The position numbers and the translations under genes were made by a program. 45,606 bases of DNA, from positions 146,829 through 192,434 of the forward strand of contig NZ_JARIXP010000002.1 in the NCBI RefSeq assembly GCF_029269265.1, given 5' to 3'. Below are positions 28,619 to 37,553 of this stretch, in pieces. The notes beneath the pieces were generated by a model, which saw only the letters and a program-made list of their open reading frames with translations, was not told the origin of the DNA and did no database searches. The stretch's first letter is position 1, and every line of letters begins with the position of its first letter. This DNA comes from Rheinheimera sp. 1928-s. Lineage in GTDB: Bacteria; Pseudomonadota; Gammaproteobacteria; Enterobacterales; Alteromonadaceae.

Positions 28619-30213
28619 ACCGCCACCTGCCGCTGCTTTTGGTGTTCCTGCTGCTGGATACTTTCCATCGCATACCAGGCCGAGCGCACAGCTCCTTCCT
28701 GCCAGCCAGGGTGATAACTAACCTGATCGCCTACCATATAATGAGCACCCACAGGTGCCTGTAAGGTCGCAAAACTACTCTTCAGCAAATCTTCCGACCA
28801 GACAGCGCCACAACCCAGCATATGATTCATACGTTGCCAGCACACACTGTTGCCCTGCTCTATGTATTTACCATAGTCCGGATGCAACTTTGCCCCCTGA
28901 GTGATAGCAGTGGCTATCCGCTGCTGATGGGTCATTGCAGAAATACGATCGGAGATGGCTGGGTCCCAGCTGTAAGCCCCCAGCAAAATGCCTTTGGCTT
29001 TAAATAGACCATGTGAAGGGTACCAAATTTGGGTGATATCCTGATTGGTCCAGCTGATGCCTGAATAAATCTGATCTTTCTCCCAAAAGCGTTCTTTCGC
29101 CTGCAAGGCTATTTTCGATAGTTTTCCACGCTGCAGCGCCTTCATCACAGCAACATAGTCAGCAGGGAAATTGTTTTCTATACCAGCCATCAACTGAGCA
29201 GGAATACAGTTCAGGCAATAGTCGGCCTGCTCTACCTGCAACTGACCATCCAGCCAGTAGCTGACTTCAACACCTTGTGGCAGCAGCTGTACTTTTTGTA
29301 CTTGTGCTTTTAACTGCACTTTGCCGGCTAAGCGACTCAGAAAAGCATCGACTATTTTGTCCATACCGCCAACAGGTGTTATCACTGCTGCCGCCTGATC
29401 AGCCAATTCGCCAAAATGCATGGCTCCAGCCCAGAAATTACTTTGCAGCAAATCAGCAAAGGCTCTCGGTTTTTTCAACACCCCTGGCGATAAAATGCCA
29501 CCTGACTGATAACCAGCTCTGTCACTGCCCTCATAAGTAAAATCACTGGATAAGTCACCATAAGAGCGGCAAAACTCCAGTAGCTTTTGTCGGTCTATAT
29601 CGTCAAAGGGAGCATCCAGTTTTGCCTGTGCCTGCACAGACTTTGCCATCAATTCACTGAAAAAACCCCGGGTATCCGCTTCGTATTCACGTATACGAAC
29701 AGGTTTTCCGGCAAAAGCATTGTCATCCTGGGTGTAGCAGTTTTTGTTGTAGTTACAAAACGTCTGCATCTCTACAGCAAATTCGCGGCAGTAGTGCAGA
29801 ATAGCGGTGTGATGGGCAGGAATACGGGCAGGACCTGCATTGAAATACAGGTCTGGGTCTTTATCAAAGTTACAAAATTGCGGGTTACCTAGCTCATCAA
29901 TAAAATCACCATGACGAATGGTAAGGTTTCTGCCGCCCGCTCTGTGGGAGGCTTCAAGGATCTTGCAGTGATAACCTGCTTTGCCAAGTTCGTAGGCAGC
30001 CACCAAACCACTGATGCCAGCTCCCAGTATTAATACAGTTTTAGGTCCCGAGGTTAAAGGCTTCAGCTTCACCAGTTCAGCCTGGGCCTGCACCGGAGTG
30101 GCGAATAAGCCAAATAAACCAGCTGCCTGTAACATAGCGGCTGAACCACCCACTTTACCTATCCACAACAAGGCTTCTCTTCGGCTGAGCTGTTTATTAT
30201 GTATCTCTGTCAT
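28615..30213 (-). CDS. Tat-exported flavin monoamine oxidase family protein
   Basis: FAD enzyme of the amine oxidase (MAO/polyamine oxidase/L-amino acid oxidase) superfamily, 532 aa. A twin-arginine signal (SRREALL, Arg11-Arg12, cleavage near AQA 45) implies export folded with its FAD. The dinucleotide site is VLILGAGISGLVAAYELG (64-69 GAGISG) with EASHRAGGR after it. The C-terminal FAD block includes GAHYMVGDQVSYHPGWQEGA. I place the start at ATG 30213, with GAGGG 10 nt upstream and the Tat motif near the N-terminus; an in-frame TTG at 30324 would add 37 residues ahead of the Tat signal. It oxidises an amine to an imine; the substrate is not predictable. It lies 111 bp after the receptor gene and overlaps the cytochrome gene. 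Confidence 0.88.
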   Translation of the reverse strand: MTEIHNKQLSRREALLWIGKVGGSAAMLQAAGLFGLFATPVQAQAELVKLKPLTSGPKTVLILGAGISGLVAAYELGKAGYHCKILEASHRAGGRNLTIRHGDFIDELGNPQFCNFDKDPDLYFNAGPARIPAHHTAILHYCREFAVEMQTFCNYNKNCYTQDDNAFAGKPVRIREYEADTRGFFSELMAKSVQAQAKLDAPFDDIDRQKLLEFCRSYGDLSSDFTYEGSDRAGYQSGGILSPGVLKKPRAFADLLQSNFWAGAMHFGELADQAAAVITPVGGMDKIVDAFLSRLAGKVQLKAQVQKVQLLPQGVEVSYWLDGQLQVEQADYCLNCIPAQLMAGIENNFPADYVAVMKALQRGKLSKIALQAKERFWEKDQIYSGISWTNQDITQIWYPSHGLFKAKGILLGAYSWDPAISDRISAMTHQQRIATAITQGAKLHPDYGKYIEQGNSVCWQRMNHMLGCGAVWSEDLLKSSFATLQAPVGAHYMVGDQVSYHPGWQEGAVRSAWYAMESIQQQEHQKQRQVAV

Positions 30214-30324
30214 CGGCACTATTCCCTCTACATCCTGCACAAAAGCAGACGGGTCACGATCAAAAGAACAAAACCCAGGCTGCGGTATCCCTAATGCAGC
30301 CTGAGTTCTGCCCTGACTGCTCAA

Positions 30325-32898
30325 TCAGAAGGTATAAACGCCTCTGAAGTAGTAATAGCCGCCGTTGAAGCCGTATGGCGAAGTCACAGGGTATTTAGCC
30401 CCAACAGAATCACCATAAGGGTTCAGACCCGGGTATTTATCAAAGGCGTTTTGTGCACCGACAATCAGTTCTATGTTATCGCTGAGCATGTAGCCCAATT
30501 CAAGATCGACCAGAAGTGCAGATCCTTCAGACATGCCCTGAGCAGCGTCGTAGGTATCGTCTACTTCCCAGAAAGAACCAAAGTAGTTCACTCTGGCCAG
30601 TGCACGCCAGTTATCCTCTGAGTGATTAAAGCTGATGCTGCCACGGGTTTTAGGTAAGTTCTCCTCCAATGTGCGGATTTTGACGTCATCTATATTGGTG
30701 GTCAGCGGATCAACAGTGACTTCGGTTTTGTTCCAGTTCATAACAAAACTTAATTTGGATGCACCAGATCCCAAATCCAGATCCTGACTGATGACTAAGT
30801 CTGCTCCCGTCGTTTTAGTGTCAAAGTCGTTGGTAAAAAACTTAATGCTGGTATAGCTGGTTGCGTCGTTAATCCCCATAGCCAGCAAAGCAGCAATATC
30901 AGTTTCGGACAGTTCAAGCGGAGAGGTTTGACTCAACCGATCTTCCACGTCAATTCTGTACATGTCTAAAGAAACGTGAGTGGAACCAAACTCGCCCACT
31001 AAACCAAAAGAAAGGTTTTCAGATTCCTCTGGCTTTAACGCTTTTCCGCCTTTTTGAATTGATATGGGGTTATCCGGCGGCAGTGTTGCTTCGTCTACCA
31101 AACCATTAGGGCCAAAAGCTGTACTGACGTTCACCACTTTGCTTTGGCCTATTGTAGGCGCACGGAAGCCTGTACCCGCTGCAGCGCGCAACGACAAGCT
31201 ATCGGTGATTTTAAACAAGCCGGAGACTTTCCAGTTGGTGGTATCACCAAAGTCGGAATAATCTTCATAACGAACAGCGCCATTGAGCATCAGGTTTTCT
31301 GTAACCCAACTGGATACATCGGTATAAAAAGATAAATTATGGCGACTGAATACCCCTGCAGATTCAGGTTTAAAACCGGGGAAACCATTGGAACCAATAC
31401 CAAAACCTTGATCCGCCAACACACCCACAGAGTAAGAGGGCACATCACCGGCTTTGACTTCAAAGGTGTCTTCACGCCATTCCATGCCACCTGCCAGCAC
31501 CACTGCATCATAGAAACCCACTTCAAATTCGCGGAACAAATCCATATTTAATCCGAGCTCACTTTGCACATAAGTGCCAGGACTAAAACTGGTCGGTGAA
31601 TTGGCGCCTAAGGACGCGTTCACTGTATTGTTTATTTTAAACTCGGCCTGGTTGCGGCCGTAGGATGCACTTAAGTCGAAAAATATGTCATTAACCAGTT
31701 CGCCTTTGACACCACCAGCAATGGCGCTGTCGGTCACTGTGCCACCAAATTTTGGTGTAAAACCGCCCGGGAACATTTCAACAAAAGACCAGCAATTTGG
31801 ATCTGCAGTGATAGCAGCCAGGTCAGATGCAATAGGAATACCATTGGCATCCAGTCGTAATGGACCACAACTGTTACCATCATCCGGAGTCATGTCGCCA
31901 ACCAACACCGAATCGTATTCGACATCATCTACTGTTACTTTAGGACCTGCATAAACACCGCCGCGGTTAGTGGGGTTACGATAATAAAAACCGCCCTCAA
32001 CTTCACGCTGGGCATGGTTACCAAAGGCATAGGCCTCTTTGCCATTTTTCAAATCAAGTTCCAGATTGGCGAAGAGTTTAAAGTCATCTTTGATTTCCGG
32101 TGAACCCCAAACCTGAGCTGGATTCAACACTGCTGTATTGCCAGCTTCAATCAAAGCTGCAGCGTCAGAGCGCTGCACACTGCGATCGGTCGGGTCCGCA
32201 TTTTTGTATTCAAAACTGAAGTTGGCAGAACCGGAATCGGTTAGAGGTAAACCTATATTACCGGCCAATGTTTCACTGGTGCCGTCCCCTTCATAATGCT
32301 GGCCCCATTTGGCTTCCAGCACACCACCTTCGCTATCATTTTTTAGCTGGAAGTTCAGCACACCAGCTATAGCATCAGAACCATACTGAGCCGCAGCACC
32401 ATCGCGTAATACTTCGACTTGTCTTATAGCAACCGCAGGGATCACCGAAATATCAGGGCCCTGAGCACCATCTGAAATACCACCACCAGCAAAGGCAATG
32501 ACTGAGGCGCGGTGACGTCTTTTACCATTCACTAACACTAGCGTTTGATCCGGACCAAGACCACGCAAATTGGCAGGACGAATTAAAGTAGCGGCATCGC
32601 TGATAGACTGAGCATTGATGTTAAAACTGGGCACCAGAGTACTCAGCATATTAAGCATATCCGGGTTACCCTGATTGGCGAACTCTTCAGCACCTATAAT
32701 ATCGATAGGCACGGGAGACTCACCGACAGAACGTGGTGCGGCGCGGGAGCCTACCACTGCAATTTTCTCTACATTTTCTTTCTCTTTGGCTGCATCATCC
32801 TCTTCGGCCGCTAAAGCAACACCACTATAGCCCAGTAAAACAGCACCTTGTAATGCGGCACCTATCTGCAGACATAACGCACTTTTTTTTATTTTCAT
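30325..32898 (-). CDS. TonB-dependent outer membrane receptor
   Basis: Outer membrane active transporter, 857 aa. A long signal peptide (1 to about 31, ending GVALA) is followed by an acidic spacer and a likely TonB box around EKIAVVGSRA. The plug domain (about 60-180) includes ANLRGLGPDQTLVLVNGKRR, then VEVLRDGAAAQYGSDAIAGV. The 22-strand barrel ends in Phe (YYFRGVYTF). This plug type is common in Alteromonadales receptors whose substrates are largely unknown. ATG 32898 starts a proper signal peptide; the open frame extends 27 codons upstream without a signal-like sequence. It is first in the receptor-amine oxidase-cytochrome-RidA series, so I infer uptake of the amine substrate. No Fur-type box is evident upstream. 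Confidence 0.92.
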   Translation of the reverse strand: MKIKKSALCLQIGAALQGAVLLGYSGVALAAEEDDAAKEKENVEKIAVVGSRAAPRSVGESPVPIDIIGAEEFANQGNPDMLNMLSTLVPSFNINAQSISDAATLIRPANLRGLGPDQTLVLVNGKRRHRASVIAFAGGGISDGAQGPDISVIPAVAIRQVEVLRDGAAAQYGSDAIAGVLNFQLKNDSEGGVLEAKWGQHYEGDGTSETLAGNIGLPLTDSGSANFSFEYKNADPTDRSVQRSDAAALIEAGNTAVLNPAQVWGSPEIKDDFKLFANLELDLKNGKEAYAFGNHAQREVEGGFYYRNPTNRGGVYAGPKVTVDDVEYDSVLVGDMTPDDGNSCGPLRLDANGIPIASDLAAITADPNCWSFVEMFPGGFTPKFGGTVTDSAIAGGVKGELVNDIFFDLSASYGRNQAEFKINNTVNASLGANSPTSFSPGTYVQSELGLNMDLFREFEVGFYDAVVLAGGMEWREDTFEVKAGDVPSYSVGVLADQGFGIGSNGFPGFKPESAGVFSRHNLSFYTDVSSWVTENLMLNGAVRYEDYSDFGDTTNWKVSGLFKITDSLSLRAAAGTGFRAPTIGQSKVVNVSTAFGPNGLVDEATLPPDNPISIQKGGKALKPEESENLSFGLVGEFGSTHVSLDMYRIDVEDRLSQTSPLELSETDIAALLAMGINDATSYTSIKFFTNDFDTKTTGADLVISQDLDLGSGASKLSFVMNWNKTEVTVDPLTTNIDDVKIRTLEENLPKTRGSISFNHSEDNWRALARVNYFGSFWEVDDTYDAAQGMSEGSALLVDLELGYMLSDNIELIVGAQNAFDKYPGLNPYGDSVGAKYPVTSPYGFNGGYYYFRGVYTF

Positions 32899-33394
32899 AG
32901 TTTTTATCCAGGGTGAGAGGTAAACTGATGTTCCTGCATTACGCGACAAAAACTGCGACGCCGCCTGCTGATTTTCCATTCATATAATCAACATATAAAT
33001 ACAGTCCTACTTAGTTCAACTCACGTCAATTGAATAAAAATTAACCATCAGATGAAAATTAGTATTTTATATAACAGCATGTTTTAATTTGTTTTTATTC
33101 AGAAAACATCAAATACAACTACTGCACCACAATAAAACAGCCAGATAATCACCCAACCACTAAAGTGAATATAAATGCACCAATGCGGTTCACTAGTTTG
33201 TCTTTTCATCTTAAGTAGTGCAGCCGGTTCACTCAATTTAGTGCATTTTCTTTCAGCAAAAGAATCCGCCAGAGAAGGTCAGGCTTTTGACCACCAGCAA
33301 GTGCAACCAGATACATTCACTTACACAACCCAATGAATTTTTTAAGGAAACAGCGGTCTGAAATTTATAATTCAATTCAGGAAGAGAAAAAGTG
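32899..33394. promoter_or_regulatory. AT-rich intergenic region between the receptor gene and the DUF533 gene
   Basis: About 500 bp with no convincing gene; it must hold the divergent promoters of the receptor and DUF533 genes. Noted elements: TGAATAAAAATTAA (33031-33044), matching 13 of 14 ArgR-box positions and forming a 10-bp inverted repeat with TTTTTATTCA (33092-33101); and two direct copies of CGGTTCACT (33186-33194 and 33225-33233). None can be tied to a regulator from sequence alone, and AT-rich matches arise easily by chance. Confidence 0.35.
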
Positions 33395-34090
33395 ATGAAT
33401 ACAAAAGCTTTGTTAGAACAACTGTTAAAAGCTGGCTCTGATGTAATGCAGCAAAAAACCTCAGGCACTATGGGCTCTAAAACAGCTGATTTATCTTCTG
33501 TCAGCAAACTCATGTCAGGTTTTGGCGGTGGCGCTTTATCAGGTGGTGCTTTGGCTTTGCTGCTTGGTTCAAAACAAGGCCGCAGTCTGGGTGGGAAAGT
33601 CATTACTTATGGCGGTTTGGCTGCCTTGGGTGTACTTGCCTATAAAGCCTATGGTAACTGGCAACAACAAAATAAAGGGACAGTGGATCAACATGAACCA
33701 CAAACTGTAGACCGCTTGCCTGCAGCAGAGGCTGAGCAGCACAGTAACGCTATTTTAAAAGCGCTGATCGGTGCAGCCAAAGCTGATGGTCATATAGATC
33801 AACAGGAACGCGAATTGATTGACAGCGAAATAGCCAAACTGACTTCAGATCTTAGCCTGCAGCGCTGGTTTGACCAGGAAATGGCAAAGCCGCTGGATCC
33901 GGCTGACATTGCTTTGGCGGCTACGACAGAAGAAATGGCAGCGGAGATGTATCTGGCTAGTTTACTGGTGATCAATGAGCAAAATTATATGGAAGGCGCT
34001 TATTTACAGGAGCTGGCACGACAGCTCAAACTGCCGGTTGAACTCAAAGCTGAACTGGATTTTCAGGCCAAGCAGGCCCTTTCTCAATAA
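33395..34090 (+). CDS. yebE: YebE-like DUF533/TerB-fold membrane protein
   Basis: Inner-membrane-associated protein, 231 aa. The N-terminus contains a Gly-rich hydrophobic region (about 44-90: GGGALSGGALALLLGSKQGR, then GGLAALGVLAYKAYGNW). The C-terminal half (about 115-230) is a helical TerB-like domain: ALIGAAKADGHIDQQERELI, then EMAAEMYLASLLVINEQNYMEG, both given in part. It matches the E. coli YebE/DUF533 family, whose function is unknown, though yebE is an envelope-stress (Cpx) gene in E. coli. ATG 33395 follows AGGAAGAG; the GTG immediately before it is in frame but closer to the RBS. It stands alone on the plus strand. Confidence 0.87.
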   Translation: MNTKALLEQLLKAGSDVMQQKTSGTMGSKTADLSSVSKLMSGFGGGALSGGALALLLGSKQGRSLGGKVITYGGLAALGVLAYKAYGNWQQQNKGTVDQHEPQTVDRLPAAEAEQHSNAILKALIGAAKADGHIDQQERELIDSEIAKLTSDLSLQRWFDQEMAKPLDPADIALAATTEEMAAEMYLASLLVINEQNYMEGAYLQELARQLKLPVELKAELDFQAKQALSQ

Positions 34091-34100
34091 CATCTGACCG

Positions 34101-34171
34101 TTAATCAGGCTATTCATTCGGCAACGCTGGCTTTGGAATTTGTTGCTGACAAGCCAGAATAGCCTGATTAA
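34101..34171. repeat. 15-bp perfect inverted repeat around the 3' end of the binding-protein gene
   Basis: TTAATCAGGCTATTC (34101-34115) is the reverse complement of 34157-34171, separated by 41 bp. The left arm contains the stop codon of the minus-strand binding-protein gene, and the right arm lies inside its coding sequence (reading INQAIL). Both arms are flanked by CATTCG. The loop is too long for a standard terminator. Confidence 0.6.
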
Positions 34172-34787
34172 TCGAATGAATATGCCGTTTACCAAAAGCC
34201 TTGCTCAGATAAAAACCACCTGATGTGGTATTAAACACCTGCTGGTGGTAAAGCGGACTTTGCTCAGACAGCAATGCGTTTAATGACAAATCCGGCAGCA
34301 AGGCAGCATCCACCCTTCTGGCGTCCAGAGTCAGTAATTGTTTATCAAATTCTTCAACATAAACAACATTCAAATACCCAGCTTTTTCCAAATAACTGGC
34401 TTGTAGCGAACCACGTTTTACGGAGACGGAGATAGCCTTGTTTGTCAGGTCAACTTTTGAGTCTGGCAAGGTTAACCATATATTATTCACTGTGACAAAC
34501 TCGATAGACCGCACAGAGCTTTTATCACGCTCAGCATCAAACAAAGCCGGGTAGACTAAATCAAGCTCTCCTGTTGCGACATGATGAAATAAGCGGATGT
34601 TAGGGTAACTTTTCCAGTCAAACTGCAACTGACTTTGTTGCTCTATGCAGCGCAGCAATGAAGCATCATAACCTCTTGGCTCTGCTGCTCCAGGTAAAGA
34701 CAGGCTGAAATTCGTTGGATGGCCAGCTTTGACCACTGGAGTGGCTTGCACTGATGCCACAAAACATAAAAAAAGCCACTTTTTCAT
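34110..34787 (-). CDS. Periplasmic solute-binding protein, family 3-like
   Basis: Exported protein of 225 aa with signal peptide 1 to about 15 (MKKWLFLCFVASVQA). The fold appears to be a small type II periplasmic binding protein (SBP_bac_3 style): GYDASLLRCIEQQ (lobe 1), LDLVYPALFDAERDKSS, SVKRGSLQASYLEKAG (hinge) and RVDAALLPDLSLNALL. No ABC permease or ATPase is nearby and no sensor domain is fused, so it may be an orphan binding protein; such proteins are frequent in Alteromonadales. ATG 34787 has GGTGGA about 9 nt upstream; a GTG at 34802 is also open. Moderately sure of the family, not of the ligand. Confidence 0.72.
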   Translation of the reverse strand: MKKWLFLCFVASVQATPVVKAGHPTNFSLSLPGAAEPRGYDASLLRCIEQQSQLQFDWKSYPNIRLFHHVATGELDLVYPALFDAERDKSSVRSIEFVTVNNIWLTLPDSKVDLTNKAISVSVKRGSLQASYLEKAGYLNVVYVEEFDKQLLTLDARRVDAALLPDLSLNALLSEQSPLYHQQVFNTTSGGFYLSKAFGKRHIHSINQAILACQQQIPKPALPNE

Positions 34788-34829
34788 CAGTGTCTGATCC
34801 ACCCAGTTTTTTTAAAGTATAGCCAAACA

Positions 34830-34884
34830 AAAATGGGGTCAGCTCAGATTGTTAACTGTTAACAATCTGAGCTGACCCCATTTT
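34830..34884. repeat. Perfect 27-bp inverted repeat (REP-like hairpin), copy B
   Basis: Positions 34830-34856 are an exact reverse complement of 34858-34884 with one base (T, 34857) between. The outer arm AAAATGGGGTCAG is identical to copy A at 3822. The inner arm differs at several sites, each change matched on the other arm, and the tip is GTTAAC-T-GTTAAC. It starts 12 bp beyond the argH stop and ends in T residues on the minus strand, so it can act as the terminator of the arg operon. Confidence 0.9.
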
Positions 34885-34896
34885 CTAACCCTTGAA

Positions 34897-36276
34897 TTAC
34901 AAAGCTTCGAACCAAAGCTTAGTTGCATCCAGCGCTTCTTTAACCCGCTCAGGACTGGTACCAGCCAAAGATGCCCGTTTCGCCAGACCTGCTTCAATAG
35001 TCAGGGCGGCAAAAACATCCTCACTGATCAAAGGCGATACCTGCTGCATTTCGGCTAAAGCTAAAGCTTCCAGCGGTTTTTGCTGCTTCGAAGCCACCAG
35101 CACCAGCTCACCGGATAACTCATGAGCGTCACGGAAAGCGATGCCTTTACCCACCAGATAATCGGCCAGGTCGGTCGCATTGCTGTAGCCAAGCTCTGCA
35201 GCTAAACGGCAACGTTCCACATTAACCGATAAATGCGGCAGTACTGTCGCCAGCACCAGCAAGCATTGCTGCCAGCTTGCCACTAAATCGAAAAAGCCCT
35301 GTTTGTCTTCCTGCATATCTTTGTTGTACGCCAGAGGCAAACCTTTGAGTACATGCAAAATAGCCACTAAATGACCCAGCACCCGGCCGGTTTTACCACG
35401 TAATAATTCAAATACATCCGGGTTTTTCTTTTGTGGCATCAAGGACGAGCCGCTACTGATAGCATCACCCAGCTTAAAGAAAGCCGCTTCGCCTGAGCAA
35501 AAGAAAATCACATCTTCAGATAAACGCGATAAATGTGTCATACACAAAGAGGCGGTAGCAGACAGCTCAACCACATAATCCCGATCAGACACTGCATCTA
35601 AGCTATTAAGCGCTGCGGATTTAAAACCTAAACGCTGCGCTAAAGCTGTGCGGTCGATTTGAATACCAGTGCCCGCTAAAGCACCACAACCTAAAGGACA
35701 AACATCCATCCGCTCTAACGCATCGTCAATACGGCTTAAATCCCGTTTAAACATTTCGATGTAAGCCAAAGCCCAGTGACTGACCAGCACAGGCTGAGCC
35801 CGTTGCAGGTGAGTAAAGCCCGGCATCACAGCGCCAAAATGCGCATCAGCAAAAGTAATCAATGCACCAATGGCAGTAATTAAAGTGCTGCGAACCTGAC
35901 TGGCATTCAGTTTGGTCCACAAACGTAAGTCGGTTGCCACTAAGTCGTTACGGCTGCGGCCGGTGTGCAGCTTTTTCGCCACCGCACCAATTTTTTGCTG
36001 CAACTGAGCTTCCACCCAGCTATGAATATCTTCTTCCTGCGTCTGCAACGGCAGCTTAGGATTGGATTCCAACGCTAAAGCTAAATCAGCCAAAGCATGA
36101 TCCAGTTGCTCTGCTTCAGCTGCGGTAATAATACCAGCCTCAAGCAAGCCTATGGTCCAGGCACGGGAGGCCTGAATATCCTGTTGCGCCAGCAGATAAT
36201 CAAAACTTAATGAGTCATTAAATTCACTGAACTCGGCCAGACTGGCTTCGGTAAACCGACCACCCCACATCGCCAT
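34897..36276 (-). CDS. argH: Argininosuccinate lyase
   Basis: Last step of arginine synthesis: splits argininosuccinate into arginine and fumarate. 459 aa, fumarase/aspartase superfamily. Motifs are HTGRSRNDLVATDLR (about 104-118), GFTHLQRAQP with His156, and the signature GSSLMPQKKNPD (276-287). The protein ends shortly after the lyase domain, so there is no ArgA acetyltransferase fusion of the kind seen in Moritella and Vibrio. GGGG lies about 8 nt before the ATG. It is last in argCBFGH, 66 bp after argG with a hairpin in the gap. Confidence 0.97.
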   Translation of the reverse strand: MAMWGGRFTEASLAEFSEFNDSLSFDYLLAQQDIQASRAWTIGLLEAGIITAAEAEQLDHALADLALALESNPKLPLQTQEEDIHSWVEAQLQQKIGAVAKKLHTGRSRNDLVATDLRLWTKLNASQVRSTLITAIGALITFADAHFGAVMPGFTHLQRAQPVLVSHWALAYIEMFKRDLSRIDDALERMDVCPLGCGALAGTGIQIDRTALAQRLGFKSAALNSLDAVSDRDYVVELSATASLCMTHLSRLSEDVIFFCSGEAAFFKLGDAISSGSSLMPQKKNPDVFELLRGKTGRVLGHLVAILHVLKGLPLAYNKDMQEDKQGFFDLVASWQQCLLVLATVLPHLSVNVERCRLAAELGYSNATDLADYLVGKGIAFRDAHELSGELVLVASKQQKPLEALALAEMQQVSPLISEDVFAALTIEAGLAKRASLAGTSPERVKEALDATKLWFEAL

Positions 36277-36305
36277 GATAAATACCCCAAAACTTGAAAA
36301 GAGAA

Positions 36306-36325
36306 ACGGCTCACAGTTGAGCCGT
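36306..36325 (-). other. Hairpin in the argG-argH gap
   Basis: An 8-bp stem, ACGGCTCA (36306-36313) with TGAGCCGT (36318-36325), read on the minus strand is followed by TTTCTCTTTTC. It could be a leaky terminator or an mRNA-processing hairpin that lowers argH expression relative to argG. Confidence 0.55.
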
Positions 36326-36342
36326 CTTGATGCTCAGAACCA

Positions 36343-37545
36343 TTAACCTTTGCTATGCAAAGCACGGATACGGCTGGCTAAGCTATACAGGCGGATAAAA
36401 CCTGCAGCATCTTTTTGGTTGTACACTTCATCACCTTCAAAAGTTGCAAAGGCTTCAGAGTACAGGCTGTTGGGTGAACGGCGTTGCGTTACAGTCACGT
36501 TGCCTTTGTACAGCTTGACCACTATGTCACCTGTCAGTTGGTCGGCTAAAGAAGTCGCAGCAGCTAACAAGGCATCTTTTAACGGCGTGAACCAACGACC
36601 ATCATAAACCAGCTGAGCAAACTCTAAGCCCACTTCTTCACGGTATTTCAGTGAAGTGCGGTCATACACCAGAGATTCCAGTGCACGCAAAGCAGCGACT
36701 AAAATAGTACCGCCAGGAGTTTCGTAGCAGCCGCGGGATTTCATACCCACTAAACGGTTTTCAACGATGTCGATACGGCCTATGCCATGCTCTGAACCAA
36801 TAGCATTCAGCACTTCAATGGCTTTGATTGGAGCTACAGCTTCACCATTTAACTTCGTCAGTTCGCCTTTTTCAAAACTTAACTGAATATGTTCAGCTTT
36901 GTCCGGCGCCTGCTCTGGAGATTTAGTCCACATCCAGATTTGGTCTGATGGCTCATTCCACGGGTTTTCAATCTCACCACCTTCGTGCGAGATATGCCAT
37001 AGGTTGGCATCACGGCTATAAATTTTGGTAGCTGAAGCTGTGGTTGGTACATTTTTCTCTGCCAGGTAATTTAACAGTGACTGGCGGGAATTAAATTGCC
37101 ATTCACGCCATGGCGCTATCACTTTTAACTGCGGAGCTAAGGCGGCAAAAGCACCTTCAAAACGAACCTGATCATTACCTTTACCAGTACAACCATGGCA
37201 TAAAGCATCAGCACCTAATTTCAGCGCCAGTTCAACCTGAGCACGGGCAATCACAGGGCGTGCCATAGAAGTACCCAGCAAATACTGGCCTTCATACACT
37301 GCACCTGTTTTTAAGGTTGGGTAAATCACTTCTTTGATCAGTTCTTCACGCAGGTCGACCACATGGCACGAGCTTGCGCCTGACTTGATAGCTTTTTCTT
37401 CCACACCAGCCAGTTCCTCATCGCCCTGACCTACGTTGGCCACAAAAGCTATCACTTCACAGTCATAGTTATCTTTTAACCAAGGCACAATGGCTGATGT
37501 GTCTAAACCACCTGAATACGCTAACACTACTTTTTTGATACTCAT
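36343..37545 (-). CDS. argG: Argininosuccinate synthase
   Basis: Joins citrulline and aspartate with ATP to form argininosuccinate. 400 aa, the normal length of the short bacterial form. The N-type ATP pyrophosphatase P-loop is AYSGGLDTS (9-17). [14 protein letters not shown] and [12 protein letters not shown] are further signatures. I start at ATG 37545 ([10 protein letters not shown]), with GAGG 6 nt upstream; the TTG four codons earlier overlaps that RBS. The argF stop is 8 bp upstream. Confidence 0.97.
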   Translation of the reverse strand: MSIKKVVLAYSGGLDTSAIVPWLKDNYDCEVIAFVANVGQGDEELAGVEEKAIKSGASSCHVVDLREELIKEVIYPTLKTGAVYEGQYLLGTSMARPVIARAQVELALKLGADALCHGCTGKGNDQVRFEGAFAALAPQLKVIAPWREWQFNSRQSLLNYLAEKNVPTTASATKIYSRDANLWHISHEGGEIENPWNEPSDQIWMWTKSPEQAPDKAEHIQLSFEKGELTKLNGEAVAPIKAIEVLNAIGSEHGIGRIDIVENRLVGMKSRGCYETPGGTILVAALRALESLVYDRTSLKYREEVGLEFAQLVYDGRWFTPLKDALLAAATSLADQLTGDIVVKLYKGNVTVTQRRSPNSLYSEAFATFEGDEVYNQKDAAGFIRLYSLASRIRALHSKG

Positions 37546-37553
37546 GTCCAACC

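Noticed and set aside
33253-33603. Open frame of 116 codons on the minus strand overlapping the DUF533 gene start
   Set aside because: It lies largely antisense to the YebE-like gene, has no RBS and no protein-like composition, and resembles no family I know.
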